64,000 nucleotides of DNA from Lacinutrix sp. Bg11-31 (GCF_002831665.1 NZ_CP025118.1:1860001-1924000); one strand, 5' to 3'. Positions 9,031 to 18,229 are shown, counted from the first letter of the stretch. Translations and numbers: made by a program. The notes: a model not told the origin generated them from the sequence alone.

Positions 9031-9670
9031 AGAAGGCCATAAAATTATTGCTATTACTTTTATTATTATAGTTGCATCCTATTTGGCTGTAGATTACTTT
9101 ATAAGTATTCCATGGCTTAAATACTTACTATTTGTAACGTTAGCTGTATTTCTATATTTAATACTTCAGTTCTTTAGAAACCCAAAACGTAACACTGTAA
9201 ACAATGACAATCATGTGCTTTCACCTGTAGATGGTAAAGTGGTTGTAATTGAAGAAGTTTTTGAAAAAGAATACTTTAAAGAAAAGAGATTGCAAGTAAG
9301 TGTTTTTATGTCTCCTTTAAATGTACATGTAACACGCTATCCAATAAATGGTAAAGTGTTATTTAGCAAATACCATCCAGGAAAATATCTAGTTGCTTGG
9401 CATCCTAAAGCTAGTGAAGAAAACGAACGTACAACTGTTGTTGTAGAGAGTGAAACTTACGGAAAAGTATTATATAGACAAATTGCTGGAGCACTGGCAA
9501 AACGTATTGTAAATTACGCGAAGGTAGGTGACGATGCTATACAAGGTAGCGACTCTGGTTTTATAAAATTTGGTTCTAGAGTAGATCTATACTTACCTTT
9601 AGACACTAAAATTAAAGTAAATTTAAACGATAAAGTAAAAGGAGGCGAAAGCATAATTGCCGAATTGTAA
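9020..9670 (+). CDS. psd: Phosphatidylserine decarboxylase proenzyme
   Basis: A 216-residue short-form (archaeal/Bacteroidota-type) phosphatidylserine decarboxylase that makes phosphatidylethanolamine. Two N-terminal TM helices (about 8-29 and 34-51) anchor it. Asp71 in the SPVDGK motif and His103 in NVHVTRYP fit the catalytic residues. The self-cleavage site that makes the pyruvoyl cofactor is expected at Gly185-Ser186 in the KFGSRVD motif. It overlaps cdsA upstream and is followed after one base by the acyl-CoA-binding protein gene. Confidence 0.94.
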   Translation: MFHKEGHKIIAITFIIIVASYLAVDYFISIPWLKYLLFVTLAVFLYLILQFFRNPKRNTVNNDNHVLSPVDGKVVVIEEVFEKEYFKEKRLQVSVFMSPLNVHVTRYPINGKVLFSKYHPGKYLVAWHPKASEENERTTVVVESETYGKVLYRQIAGALAKRIVNYAKVGDDAIQGSDSGFIKFGSRVDLYLPLDTKIKVNLNDKVKGGESIIAEL

Positions 9671-9671
9671 A

Positions 9672-9938
9672 ATGACTTCTGAGGAAATAAATATCGCATT
9701 TAATGAAGCTGTAGAGCGTGTAAACGCCCATACAGAACCTTTTCCTGCAGACTTCCTTCTTCGCCTATACGCTTACTTTAAAAAGGCAACCAATAACTAC
9801 GAAAGACCTAGTAGTCGTACACCTATTATTAATGCCTTTAAAACCAATGCGCTTTTTCAAATTCGAGGAATTACGAATGATGAAGCAAAACAGACTTATA
9901 TAGAATTGGTTAATAATTACTTTATTTATAGAAAGTAA
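9672..9938 (+). CDS. Acyl-CoA-binding protein
   Basis: An 88-residue four-helix acyl-CoA-binding protein; such proteins carry long-chain acyl-CoA esters in the cytosol. The pattern F-x-A-V-x-R-V-N ... LRLYAYFKKAT ... NAFKTNALFQ and a final helix with EAKQTYIELVNNY fits the family. I use the ATG at 9672; an in-frame TTG at 9657 would lie inside psd. It is the last gene of the LUD-cdsA-psd-ACBP operon, consistent with lipid metabolism. Confidence 0.85.
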   Translation: MTSEEINIAFNEAVERVNAHTEPFPADFLLRLYAYFKKATNNYERPSSRTPIINAFKTNALFQIRGITNDEAKQTYIELVNNYFIYRK

Positions 9939-10298
9939 ACACGCGAAAAATATTTTAAAGCATTTAATAAATCTATTATATCTTTAAGTGGTATTGTATT
10001 TATTAAAATTATCACCTATAGATTTCCTCTAAAAGAAACAAAATCACTTTATACTTATAGAGCATAAACATCCATGAAAAACCAAGAGAATTGGGAATTC
10101 TCTCAAGGTTATTCTTCTAAAAAATGATACTGATTAGATTTGTAATACTACTTTTTAGTATCAATTTTATTGTAATTGTATTTAGTATTTCTAAAGAAAT
10201 TAAATACAATTAGAACGGAGTTTAAAGCGTCTTAAGACATTCTAAACTCCGTTCTAATAATATTATGGCTTTGCTTCTAAAAAACGAGAATAAATCCT
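9939..10298. other. Convergent intergenic region with four hairpins
   Basis: 360 bases between the ACBP gene and pafA, which converge. Visible structures: a GAGAATT-GGG-AATTCTC hairpin inside an outer AACC/GGTT pair (about 10081-10111); ATACTA/TAGTAT (10145-10161); an imperfect 36-base inverted repeat ATTGTATTTA ... TAAATACAAT (10175-10210); and a perfect 16-bp stem ATTAGAACGGAGTTTA / TAAACTCCGTTCTAAT (10209-10258) with an inner GTCTTAAGAC palindrome. The last pair probably stops transcription from both sides, although a U-run is lacking. A 29-codon hydrophobic reading frame (10124-10213) overlaps them. Confidence 0.6.
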
Positions 10299-11960
10299 CT
10301 AATCTATTACAAACCCTAACACATTTCCTGTAGCTCCATTCGGAAAGCTTATTCCTAATAAAGCTGAAATTGTTGGCGCAATGTCTGTTATTTCAGTTTT
10401 AGTTAATGTGCTTCCTTTTTTAATACCATTACCATAAAATAATAATGGAACGTGTGTATCGAAAGTAGAACCAGAACCATGCGTAGAACCTGTTTTGCTA
10501 TAACTAATTACTGCTGGATCTTTAACTAATATAATATCTCCAGAACGTTTTTGATGGTAACCATTTTGTAATAAAGCTTCTATTCCTGTAGAAAACGCTG
10601 CGTTTTGCATAGTTTCAGAAGAATATACCTTATCGATATGCTTGTAATTTATTACTTCATTTACAATCGCATATTGCACATCTTTTAAATTTAAATTTAA
10701 TTGCTTTAAGCGTGATTTATCTAAAAATATTTGATCGTTACTAATACTCTCAATTAAATCTGAAGCTGCAAATTCTTTAACCAAAAAGGTATTTAAGTCC
10801 TTTTTAAATTCATCTTTATTAAAATAACCTGCAGGTATTTTAGCACTTTGCAAATATGCTGGCACTTCTACTGCTCCATGATCTGCAGTTAAAAACACAG
10901 TGTATTCTCCTACTCCTACTTCTGTGTCTAAAGCGTTAAATAAACGCTCTAAATCTTTATCTAAACGAATATAAGTATCTTCAATTTCCTTGGAGTTTAC
11001 TCCAAAATTATGACCAACATAATCTGGACTAGAAAAACTAACCGTTAAAACATCTGTTATATTATCTTTTCCTAACTGCTCTCCTGCAATCGCTTTTATT
11101 GCAAAATCAGCAACAATACTATTTCCAAAAGGTGTTGCTTTAAGAATATCGAACCCTTTATTTGTATCTTTTAAAACGGCTAAATCATATGGAAAAGTAG
11201 CGGTTTCTTTACCTTTAAAACCACCTTCAAAAGCATTTAAATCACTTCCACTTTCTGTATATGTATCAATATTGTAGAATGTATTCCATTCGCGTAAATA
11301 GCTTTCGGCAGTATTTGAAGCATTAAACTCACTAACCCATTTTGGTAAGCTATTCATATAATAAGAAGAAGTAATAAAACTCCCTTCATCTCTTCCTCTA
11401 AACCAATATGCAGCATTTGCAGAGTGACCAGCTGGTAAAATTGCACCACGATCTTTTATAGAAATACCAATAGTTTTTCCTCGCATTTGTGTGAATAATC
11501 TATTCTCATCTGCAAAGGTGGTTGTTTTCATTCTATGTGGTGACATACGTTCTGCTTCAGCATCACTTCCAATAGCTAATACATTAGAATCTCCTGCACA
11601 ATACACAGTTTCTTTACTAAATTTATCATACCAATAATTTGCAATTATTCCATGATTTTTTGGTGAAGTTCCTGTGAAAATTGAAGCATGACCTGGTCCT
11701 GTATAAGTAGGCACGTAATTATAATGGTTATTTTTACAATTAAAGCCATCATTAATTAAACGTTTAAAACCATCATTTCCATACTTACTATAAAAACGTG
11801 TTAAGTAATCGTACCTCATTTGGTCCACAACAATACCAACTACCAATTTAGGTCTAGCGTTTAAAACAACCTCGTTTTCAATTTTAGATTCTATTACATT
11901 TTTTTGCGTTGTGCAATTGAAAAAGAATAATAATAAAAATATACTTGATAAAAATCTCAT
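10299..11960 (-). CDS. pafA: PafA-type alkaline phosphatase (lipoprotein)
   Basis: A 553-residue phosphatase of the alkaline phosphatase/nucleotide pyrophosphatase superfamily, closest in pattern to flavobacterial PafA, which hydrolyses phosphomonoesters outside the cytoplasm. Signal peptide ends in a lipobox-like FFFNC (Cys16). Metal and substrate motifs: VVDQMRYDYL, the nucleophile loop PTYTGPGHAS (probable nucleophile Thr87), SSPDYVGHNFG, TADHGAVEVP and the His of STHGSGSTFDTHVPLL. It is monocistronic with its own -7 box, converging with the ACBP operon. Confidence 0.9.
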   Translation of the reverse strand: MRFLSSIFLLLFFFNCTTQKNVIESKIENEVVLNARPKLVVGIVVDQMRYDYLTRFYSKYGNDGFKRLINDGFNCKNNHYNYVPTYTGPGHASIFTGTSPKNHGIIANYWYDKFSKETVYCAGDSNVLAIGSDAEAERMSPHRMKTTTFADENRLFTQMRGKTIGISIKDRGAILPAGHSANAAYWFRGRDEGSFITSSYYMNSLPKWVSEFNASNTAESYLREWNTFYNIDTYTESGSDLNAFEGGFKGKETATFPYDLAVLKDTNKGFDILKATPFGNSIVADFAIKAIAGEQLGKDNITDVLTVSFSSPDYVGHNFGVNSKEIEDTYIRLDKDLERLFNALDTEVGVGEYTVFLTADHGAVEVPAYLQSAKIPAGYFNKDEFKKDLNTFLVKEFAASDLIESISNDQIFLDKSRLKQLNLNLKDVQYAIVNEVINYKHIDKVYSSETMQNAAFSTGIEALLQNGYHQKRSGDIILVKDPAVISYSKTGSTHGSGSTFDTHVPLLFYGNGIKKGSTLTKTEITDIAPTISALLGISFPNGATGNVLGFVID

Positions 11961-11984
11961 GGTTTGTACTTTTGTTTTTCATTA

Positions 11985-11992
11985 CAAAAATA
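11985..11992 (-). promoter_or_regulatory. -7 box for pafA
   Basis: On the minus strand TATTTTTG fits TAnnTTTG, 24 bases before the pafA start codon. Confidence 0.5.
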
Positions 11993-12158
11993 AACTATTT
12001 TAAATGTCTTAATTTAAAATTATCGTTAAATACACTTACATCTATGTAAATATATTATTCAATTATATATAAAATTGGTTTTAGATTTTTATACTTTAGC
12101 AATTAATACAATTAGGTTTTAAAACAAATAATAAAACCTTAATCGTTTCAATACTTAT

Positions 12159-12896
12159 ATGCAGTATCTACACAATATTGGCACTTACTTTTTAATGATT
12201 ATAGAAATGTTTCGTAAGCCTACGAAATGGTCTGTAATGAAAGAACTTATACTTAAAGATATAGACGACTTAATAATTGGTTCTATAGGTATCGTTGCCT
12301 TTATTGCCTTTTTTGTTGGTGGTGTAGTTACTATTCAAACCGCATTAAATATTGATAATCCATTAATTCCAAAAGAATTAATTGGTTTTGCCACAAGACA
12401 ATCTATTCTATTAGAATTCGCGCCTACATTTATGTCCATTATTATGGCAGGAAAAGTAGGTTCATTTATAACCTCAAGCATAGGAACTATGCGTGTTACA
12501 GAGCAAATTGATGCCTTAGAGGTTATGGGAATTAACTCATTAAACTATCTTGTTTTTCCAAAACTGGTTGCAATGGCTTTTTATCCATTTGTAATATCTA
12601 TTGCAATGTTTCTAGGTGTTATAGGAGGTTTAATGGCGTGTATTTATGGTGGTTATGCTTCTGCAGATGATTTTATTACAGGAATTCAACAAGAGTTTGA
12701 ACCTTTTCATATTGTTTACGCTTTTATTAAAACATTTTTATTCGCCTTTGTTTTAGCTACCATACCTTCTTACCATGGGTATTATATGAAAGGTGGTGCT
12801 CTCGAAGTTGGTGAAGCAAGTACTACGTCTTTTGTTTGGACTAGTGTCGCTATTATTATTATAAATTATTTAGCAACTCAATTATTACTAAGCTAA
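12159..12896 (+). CDS. mlaE: MlaE-family ABC transporter permease
   Basis: A 245-residue inner-membrane permease of the MlaE/YrbE family, part of phospholipid transport between the membranes. Family features: a first amphipathic helix, long hydrophobic segments, and the conserved core RQSILLEFAPTFMSIIMAGKVGSF-x-SSIGTMRVTEQIDALEVMG. It overlaps the ATPase gene by one base. In this window no MCE-domain (MlaD) gene follows, unlike in proteobacteria, so the substrate-binding partner must be elsewhere or different. Confidence 0.92.
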   Translation: MQYLHNIGTYFLMIIEMFRKPTKWSVMKELILKDIDDLIIGSIGIVAFIAFFVGGVVTIQTALNIDNPLIPKELIGFATRQSILLEFAPTFMSIIMAGKVGSFITSSIGTMRVTEQIDALEVMGINSLNYLVFPKLVAMAFYPFVISIAMFLGVIGGLMACIYGGYASADDFITGIQQEFEPFHIVYAFIKTFLFAFVLATIPSYHGYYMKGGALEVGEASTTSFVWTSVAIIIINYLATQLLLS

Positions 12897-13663
12897 TGAT
12901 AGAAGTAAAAAACTTACATAAATCGTTTGGAGATGCTCATATTTTAAAAGGTATTAGTGCAACATTTCATCAAGGAAAAACAAACCTAATTATAGGACAA
13001 AGTGGTTCTGGTAAATCGGTTTTCTTAAAATGTTTATTGGGATTATATGATTATGAACAAGGAAGCATTGAGTACAATGGTGAAGTTTTCGCTAATTTAA
13101 CTGAAGACAAAAAAAGAGATATGCGTGCAAAAATAGGCATGGTATTTCAAGGTAGTGCTTTATTCGATTCTTTAACAATTGAAGAAAACGTAATGTTTCC
13201 ATTACGCATGTTTACCAAGCTTAAAAAAGATGAAATGCGTGATCGTGCAGCCATTGTATTAAAACGTGTAAACCTTGAAGACGCTCACAATAAAATGCCA
13301 AGTGAAGCTTCTGGAGGTATGCAAAAACGTGTTGCTATTGCACGCGCTATTGTAAACAATCCTAAATATTTGTTTTGTGATGAGCCTAACTCTGGTTTAG
13401 ATCCTAAAACAGCCATTGTAATCGATAATTTAATTCATGAAATTACCGAAGAGTATAAAATTACAACTGTAATTAACACTCACGACATGAACTCAGTTAT
13501 GGAAATTGGAGATAATATTATGTTTCTTAAAGATGGCTTAAAAGCTTGGGAAGGTACAAAAGACACTATATTTAGAACAGATAACGAAGTTGTTACAGAC
13601 TTTGTATACTCTTCAAACTTATTTAAAAAAGTACGCGAAGCTATTTTGAAAGAGAATAGTTAA
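12896..13663 (+). CDS. mlaF: MlaF-family ABC transporter ATPase
   Basis: A 255-residue ATP-binding protein that pairs with the MlaE permease. Walker A GQSGSGKS (about residues 35-42), Q-loop VFQGSALFDSLT, signature ASGGMQKRVAIARAI with the Gly-Gly-Met variation usual for the MlaF group, Walker B LFCDEPNSGLDP, and the H-loop THDMNS. Translationally coupled to mlaE. It converges with the DUF389 gene, with two bases between stop codons and no room for a separate terminator. Confidence 0.93.
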   Translation: MIEVKNLHKSFGDAHILKGISATFHQGKTNLIIGQSGSGKSVFLKCLLGLYDYEQGSIEYNGEVFANLTEDKKRDMRAKIGMVFQGSALFDSLTIEENVMFPLRMFTKLKKDEMRDRAAIVLKRVNLEDAHNKMPSEASGGMQKRVAIARAIVNNPKYLFCDEPNSGLDPKTAIVIDNLIHEITEEYKITTVINTHDMNSVMEIGDNIMFLKDGLKAWEGTKDTIFRTDNEVVTDFVYSSNLFKKVREAILKENS

Positions 13664-13665
13664 TT

Positions 13666-15201
13666 TCACTTCTTCACCTCTATAACTAAGGTGTCTAACT
13701 TTAGTTTAAATTTCAACCAGGTCTCTATTTTTTTCTGTTGAATTATATTTAAGCTGTCATTAGCAATAGAATCTTTCCATTTAATACTAAACACATTAAT
13801 AGTATCAATAGTCTTAAAGTTAGAATTTATTTTTGAAGCATAACCAAAGGCATCAAGGTTTTCATAATTAATTCTTACTTCTTCAGTTAAGCTTTCAAAC
13901 GGAATTTGATTACGTTCAAATTTTGATAGATTTTTAACCTTATCTTCTAAGTAAGTAATTTTTTGCTGTTGAGACATTAAGTCTAAAGAATCACGATTTC
14001 TTAGCTCTTCCATATACTCAAGATTATTAACCACTCTATTTTTAGTTTGATTTACTAACAACTGTGTTTTACCATCTAAATTTGAATATGCAGACAGACG
14101 CGATTCTATAACTCTTTTTGTGTCATCCGAAATAATATCTGCACCAAACGTAGTTAATTCAATTTTCGAAATAGCCTCAGGATGATACTCAAACGTTGCA
14201 TATTTTTCAATATAATTAGCATTTGGCAACGCTTTTAACTCATTAGTTATAAACTTTTTAGCATCTGCCTCAAACTGACTCTTTTTTAGCACGCTTAAAA
14301 AGGTCATAATAGCAGGTATCATAACAACTACAGCGACTAAAGATGCTATTCTAGCTATACGCTTTCGCTTTGCTGAATTAGCATATTTAAGCATTGGAAA
14401 ACGTAATAATTTTAACACTAAAAATGTCGCCAAAGCAATAAATATAGTATTTATGGTAAATAAATACATTGCGCCTTTAGCAAAACCAATACCTTTAGCT
14501 ACATCTCCAGAAACTGCTACTGCCAATCCATAACCAGCTGTACATAAAGGAGGCATTAATGCTGTTGCAATGGCAACACCAAAAATTACAGAAGCAATTG
14601 TTCCTTTTTTTGTTTTTGCTATAATAAGTGCTAAGCCACCAAAAAAGGCAATTAAAACATCTCGAATATCTGGCTGTGTTCTTCCTAAAAGCTCTGAAGT
14701 ATCTTCACTTAACGGAAATAACCAAAAGAATAGAAATGCTGTTATTAAACTTAAAACAATCATCGTTGTTAAGTTTACAAGCGAGCGTTTTAAAGTATCG
14801 ATATCGTTAATTGCAATAGCTAAACCAATTCCTAAAATTGGTCCCATTAATGGTGAAATTAACATGGCTCCAATAACTACTGCTGCAGAATCTGCATTCA
14901 AACCAACAGAAGCAACAAAAATGGAACAAATTAAAATCCATGCAGTTGCTCCTTTAAAGGGTATATCTGCTTTTATGGCATCTATTGTGGCATCTCTATC
15001 TGTATCATCTCTAAAATCTAGCAGTTCGTTAAAGAAAGATTTTATGCTATCAAAAAAATTTAAAGCGTCTTTTTTTACGGTTTCTTTAGATTCCTTTACA
15101 GCTTCGTCTTTTTTTAGAGCTTCCTCTTTAGCTACTTGCGCTTTGGCTGCTTCATCTTTTTCAGACTCTTCAGCGAAATTAAATTTACTTTCGTCGCTCA
15201 T
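13666..15201 (-). CDS. DUF389 multi-pass membrane protein
   Basis: A 511-residue inner-membrane protein of the DUF389 family. N-terminal 60 residues are highly charged and coiled-coil-like. About six hydrophobic segments lie between residues 85 and 310, with the family motifs AAVVIGAMLISPLMGPILGIG and FGVAIATALMPPLCTAGYGL. Residues 320-511 form a soluble region with a predicted coiled coil (about 410-440). Function is unknown for the family. Sixteen bases separate it from the upstream guanylyltransferase gene, so they are likely one operon. Confidence 0.88.
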   Translation of the reverse strand: MSDESKFNFAEESEKDEAAKAQVAKEEALKKDEAVKESKETVKKDALNFFDSIKSFFNELLDFRDDTDRDATIDAIKADIPFKGATAWILICSIFVASVGLNADSAAVVIGAMLISPLMGPILGIGLAIAINDIDTLKRSLVNLTTMIVLSLITAFLFFWLFPLSEDTSELLGRTQPDIRDVLIAFFGGLALIIAKTKKGTIASVIFGVAIATALMPPLCTAGYGLAVAVSGDVAKGIGFAKGAMYLFTINTIFIALATFLVLKLLRFPMLKYANSAKRKRIARIASLVAVVVMIPAIMTFLSVLKKSQFEADAKKFITNELKALPNANYIEKYATFEYHPEAISKIELTTFGADIISDDTKRVIESRLSAYSNLDGKTQLLVNQTKNRVVNNLEYMEELRNRDSLDLMSQQQKITYLEDKVKNLSKFERNQIPFESLTEEVRINYENLDAFGYASKINSNFKTIDTINVFSIKWKDSIANDSLNIIQQKKIETWLKFKLKLDTLVIEVKK

Positions 15202-15217
15202 GTTTACTTTTAGTATC

Positions 15218-16309
15218 TTATCCTAAATGGTCTCCAAATTTAGCTTTAACCTTTTGAAGCACTTTTTTAATATCTTGTTCTTTTGTCTTTGGAAAGATAA
15301 GCAAAACTTCATCTTTATCCACAATTATATAATCTTGCAAGCCATCTACAACCACAACTTTATCTGCCTTGGTACGTATCATGTTGCCCGAAGCATCTTC
15401 GGTTAATGTTCTTGCGTTTACAACTGCATTGTTATTTTCGTCCTTATCTAACTTATCGTATAAACTTCCCCAAGTACCAAGATCGTTCCAATCGAAGGTA
15501 GCAGGTAAAACAAAGACGTTTTTAGATTTTTCCATTAAAGCATAATCCACCGAAATATTTTCAGCCTTACCATAATTATCTCTTATAAAATCGTCTTCAA
15601 AATCTGTATTGTAGGTTGGAATTCCTTTTTCGAATAGTTGAAATAATTCTGGTTGATTATTTTGAAAAGCTTCCACTACACTTTTAACACTCCACATAAA
15701 AATACCAGCATTCCATAAAAAATTACCTTGATCAATAAAGCTTTTAGCCGTTTTATAATCTGGCTTCTCACGAAATTGATTTACAGATTTTATATCATTT
15801 TCTGAAGCCTTATCGTATTCTATATAACCATAACCAGTATTAGGAAATGTTGGTGTAATACCCAATGTCATTAAAGCATCATTATTCTCGCAAAAATTAA
15901 AAGACTGTTGCACATTATCTGTGAAGGCTTTTTCGTCTTCAATCCAATGGTCACTTGGTGCAACTATCATTACTGCATCTTTATTTTCTTTCTGTATTTT
16001 TAAAGAAGCATATAAGATACAAGGCGCAGTATTACGCATTGCTGGCTCTAAAACCACTTGTCTTTTAGTTACCTCTGGCAATTGCTCGAACACTAAATCG
16101 TTATAACGCTCATTAGTTAAAATAAAAATATTTTCTTTTGGTATTAAAGTAGCTAAACGATTAAACGTTTTTTGAATAAGTGTATCGCCAGTTCCAAGCA
16201 TGTCGTGAAACTGCTTTGGAAAATTTTCTGTACTTACTGGCCAAAATCTTGAACCTACTCCTCCAGCCATTAATATGGCATAATAATTTTTATTTTTCTT
16301 TTCCATCAT
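15218..16309 (-). CDS. manC: Mannose-1-phosphate guanylyltransferase
   Basis: A 363-residue nucleotidyltransferase that makes GDP-mannose, precursor of surface glycans and GDP-fucose. The pyrophosphorylase motif GGVGSRFWPVSTENFPKQF is at residues 15-33, and VAPSDHWIED, GYGYIEYD, FREKPDYKTA and NAGIFMW are in place. The C-terminal part has the family's FDWNDLGTWGSLYDKL. There is no fused phosphomannose isomerase domain, so it is the short bacterial form. It begins MMEKK, so the start could be either of the first two Met codons. It leads the operon with the DUF389 gene. Confidence 0.92.
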   Translation of the reverse strand: MMEKKNKNYYAILMAGGVGSRFWPVSTENFPKQFHDMLGTGDTLIQKTFNRLATLIPKENIFILTNERYNDLVFEQLPEVTKRQVVLEPAMRNTAPCILYASLKIQKENKDAVMIVAPSDHWIEDEKAFTDNVQQSFNFCENNDALMTLGITPTFPNTGYGYIEYDKASENDIKSVNQFREKPDYKTAKSFIDQGNFLWNAGIFMWSVKSVVEAFQNNQPELFQLFEKGIPTYNTDFEDDFIRDNYGKAENISVDYALMEKSKNVFVLPATFDWNDLGTWGSLYDKLDKDENNNAVVNARTLTEDASGNMIRTKADKVVVVDGLQDYIIVDKDEVLLIFPKTKEQDIKKVLQKVKAKFGDHLG

Positions 16310-16318
16310 TCCTTTTAT

Positions 16319-16394
16319 GTCATTCCTGCGAAGGCAGAAATCTATTATAAAACATATCTTAACATTGTGGATTCCTGCCTACGCAAGAATGACA
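16319..16394. repeat. Dispersed palindromic repeat, copy 1
   Basis: About 76 bases. One half contains ATTCCTGCGAAGGCAGAAAT, the other ATTCCTGCCTACGCAAGAAT, and the ends GTCATTC / GAATGACA are inverted. It fits the same pattern as the copies at 37.1 and 50.8 kb. It fills most of the gap between the SprT-like gene and manC. Confidence 0.75.
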
Positions 16395-16431
16395 AGTGTT
16401 ATTTATTAATAACTAAAACGCTGCTTCCAAT

Positions 16432-17046
16432 TCATGAGACATCTTCTTTCGAAGGTATTGGTTCCACCTCTGCATTTGGATTAAACAAATATACTTTACC
16501 TGTTGCAAGCTCTACACATTCGTAACGTTTAGTCCGTTTTTTTCCTTTTTTAAAAATTTTATTATTTCTAAATTGAAACGTTTCACCCAAAGGTAATTCA
16601 AATATAAAGGTTTTATTATTTGGTGCGTCGAATTGCCTTAAAGCTAAGGCGAGATGCACATCTGTATCGCTAGACGCTTTTGGGTTTTTAAAATGCCTTG
16701 CTAATAATGGTAATAAATCCACAGGAAACACTTCTGGGTTTATAAATGGTAACATTAAATGCTGAAACGTTCGCTTCCACTCTAATCCATGTGGTTTTAT
16801 AAATCTTCCGTAATTTTTATAAGCTTCGAAATGAGCTATTTCGTGAACAAGTGTAATTAAAAAACGGTAGCTATTAAGGTTATTATTTATAGTTATTTGG
16901 TGTTTATTATTTGGTAATTTTCTATAATCGCCATGTCTGGTTTTGCGTTCCTTTTTAACTAAAACCACTAAATTATCATGCTCTAAAAGTTGAACAACTC
17001 TTGGAATGGCTTGACTTGGAATGTGATTTTGTATTGTATTTTGCAT
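16432..17046 (-). CDS. SprT-like zinc metalloprotease-fold protein
   Basis: A 204-residue SprT-like protein. The zinc motif is VHEIAHFEA (HEIAH, residues 68-72), and the third ligand is probably His86 in KPHGLEWKRTF. The C-terminal half (about 110-190) carries FRNNKIFKKGKKRTKRYECVEL, positively charged, as expected for a nucleic-acid-binding part, but only one Cys is left of a zinc ribbon. SprT/Spartan relatives act on DNA-protein crosslinks; whether this one does is unknown. Start codon 46 bases from the HxlR gene stop on the same strand. Confidence 0.85.
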   Translation of the reverse strand: MQNTIQNHIPSQAIPRVVQLLEHDNLVVLVKKERKTRHGDYRKLPNNKHQITINNNLNSYRFLITLVHEIAHFEAYKNYGRFIKPHGLEWKRTFQHLMLPFINPEVFPVDLLPLLARHFKNPKASSDTDVHLALALRQFDAPNNKTFIFELPLGETFQFRNNKIFKKGKKRTKRYECVELATGKVYLFNPNAEVEPIPSKEDVS

Positions 17047-17092
17047 TGGTACAAAAATAAGAAAAGGGAATTGACTTTATATAATTTTACAA

Positions 17093-17404
17093 TTAACTTA
17101 ATGTATCTTCTAAACCCCATTTATCTAAACCTCTTAAAATATGTTCCAGCGATTCTCCTCTTTTACTTAATTTATATTCTACTTTAGGAGGAACTACAGG
17201 ATAAATTTTTCTGGAAACAAGCCCATCTTTTTCCAACTCTCTTACTGTTTGAGTAAACATTTTATTAGAAATTCCTGGGATTTTCTTTTGTAATATTCCA
17301 GAACGCAATCCACCTTCTAATAAATGAAATAAAACTAAAGGTTTCCATTTTGTTCCTATTAAACTCATTGTATAATTTAAAGGACAAGTATTATTTTTAT
17401 TCAA
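17093..17404 (-). CDS. HxlR-family winged-helix regulator
   Basis: A 103-residue transcription factor of the HxlR family. It has the usual N-terminal Cys (Cys7) before the first helix, TKWKPLVLFHLL, the recognition helix region ISNKMFTQTVRELEKDGLVSR, and the wing with VEYKLSKRGESLEHIL. HxlR proteins often sense thiol-reactive or aldehyde stress through the N-terminal Cys. It is divergent from a VOC-family gene across 120 bases holding an inverted-repeat operator, so it probably controls that gene and itself. Confidence 0.9.
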   Translation of the reverse strand: MNKNNTCPLNYTMSLIGTKWKPLVLFHLLEGGLRSGILQKKIPGISNKMFTQTVRELEKDGLVSRKIYPVVPPKVEYKLSKRGESLEHILRGLDKWGLEDTLS

Positions 17405-17475
17405 ATTACATATTTAAATTACTTATTATCAATAATTTACTCTTTTAGGTGACTATAGTACCATTTAGTAAGTTA

Positions 17476-17506
17476 TTGCCAATATGGCAAATATAAATTA
17501 ATTTTG
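17476..17506 (+). promoter_or_regulatory. Promoter and likely HxlR operator for the VOC gene
   Basis: A TTG at 17476-17478 and TAATTTTG at 17499-17506, with a 20-nt spacer, form a near-ideal Bacteroidota promoter. The palindrome TTGCC-AATAT-GGCAA (17476-17490) covers the -33 element. A second inverted repeat, GGT-GACTATAGT-ACC, lies just upstream (about 17450-17464). The overlap with the promoter suggests repression by the adjacent HxlR protein. Confidence 0.65.
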
Positions 17507-17524
17507 TAATCTAAATTAGAAATT

Positions 17525-18037
17525 ATGACAACTAATAAAAATTATCCTAAATCATTTTCACATATTGGTATTACGGTTCCAAATATAAAAGAAGCAGTAA
17601 AATTCTATTCGGAAGTCATGGGTTGGTATGTAATTATGGAACCTTCTACAGTTAAAAAAGAAAAAGAAACTGCAATTGGACAAATGTGTATTGACGTTTT
17701 TGGAAACGATTGGACAACTTTTGAAATTGCACATTTAGCAACTTCAGATGGTATTGGTATTGAATTATTTTCTTTTCCAAACGGAATCAAAGAAGCTCCC
17801 GAATTTAATCCTTTTAATACTGGACTTTTTCATTTTTGTATACAGGATCCAAATATTGAAGAATTAATTGATAAAATTGTTGCTTATGGTGGAAAACAAA
17901 GAATGCCTATAAGAGAATACTACCCAAAAGACAAGCCTTTTAAAATGTGCTATGTTGAAGATCCCTTTGGTATTGTTTTTGAAATTTACACACATAGTTA
18001 TGAGTTAACTTATTCTTCAGGTGCTTATTCAAAATAA
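17525..18037 (+). CDS. VOC-family (glyoxalase/dioxygenase fold) protein
   Basis: A 170-residue VOC superfamily protein. Two betaalpha-betabetabeta modules are visible: FSHIGITVPNIKEAVKFYSEVMGW at the N-terminus with His13, and GLFHFCIQDPNIEELIDKIVAYGG followed by YVEDPFGIVFEIYTH in the C-terminal half. The His and the final Glu of FEIYTH fit metal ligands. Substrate unknown; proximity to an HxlR regulator suggests detoxification of a reactive carbonyl or related compound. It ends before a strong terminator. Confidence 0.82.
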   Translation: MTTNKNYPKSFSHIGITVPNIKEAVKFYSEVMGWYVIMEPSTVKKEKETAIGQMCIDVFGNDWTTFEIAHLATSDGIGIELFSFPNGIKEAPEFNPFNTGLFHFCIQDPNIEELIDKIVAYGGKQRMPIREYYPKDKPFKMCYVEDPFGIVFEIYTHSYELTYSSGAYSK

Positions 18038-18060
18038 AGGCCAATACCTGCATTATATAA

Positions 18061-18094
18061 AAAACCCAAAGCTATTTTTAGTTTTGGGTTTTTT
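18061..18094 (+). terminator. Terminator after the VOC gene
   Basis: Stem AAAACCCAAA / TTTTGGGTTTT with a loop rich in T and a T-run, 23 bases after the stop codon. Symmetric A/T runs could let it work both ways. Confidence 0.8.
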
Positions 18095-18229
18095 AGTTGG
18101 TAACTTTTTATAGTTACTAGATTTTGGATTTTCACTATTTATTTAAAACTAGTACTATCAAAAAAGTTCTAAAAATAAAAAAACCTAATGAGATAATGCA
18201 GTATTAATCAATTTCTAAACAGAAAAAGT

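Noticed and set aside
10124..10213. 29-codon hydrophobic frame in the ACBP-pafA spacer
   Set aside because: It reads like a single TM peptide, but overlaps long hairpins, has no recognisable promoter, and could arise from AT-rich sequence by chance.
12159..13663. MlaEF pair as an incomplete or broken Mla operon
   Set aside because: Missing MlaD next to mlaEF could look like a loss, but as I recall this two-gene form is normal in Bacteroidota, and both genes are intact.
14570..15226. 218-codon plus-strand frame opposite the DUF389 gene
   Set aside because: Antisense shadow of the DUF389 coding region, with low-complexity Ser/Lys/Ala translation and no promoter.
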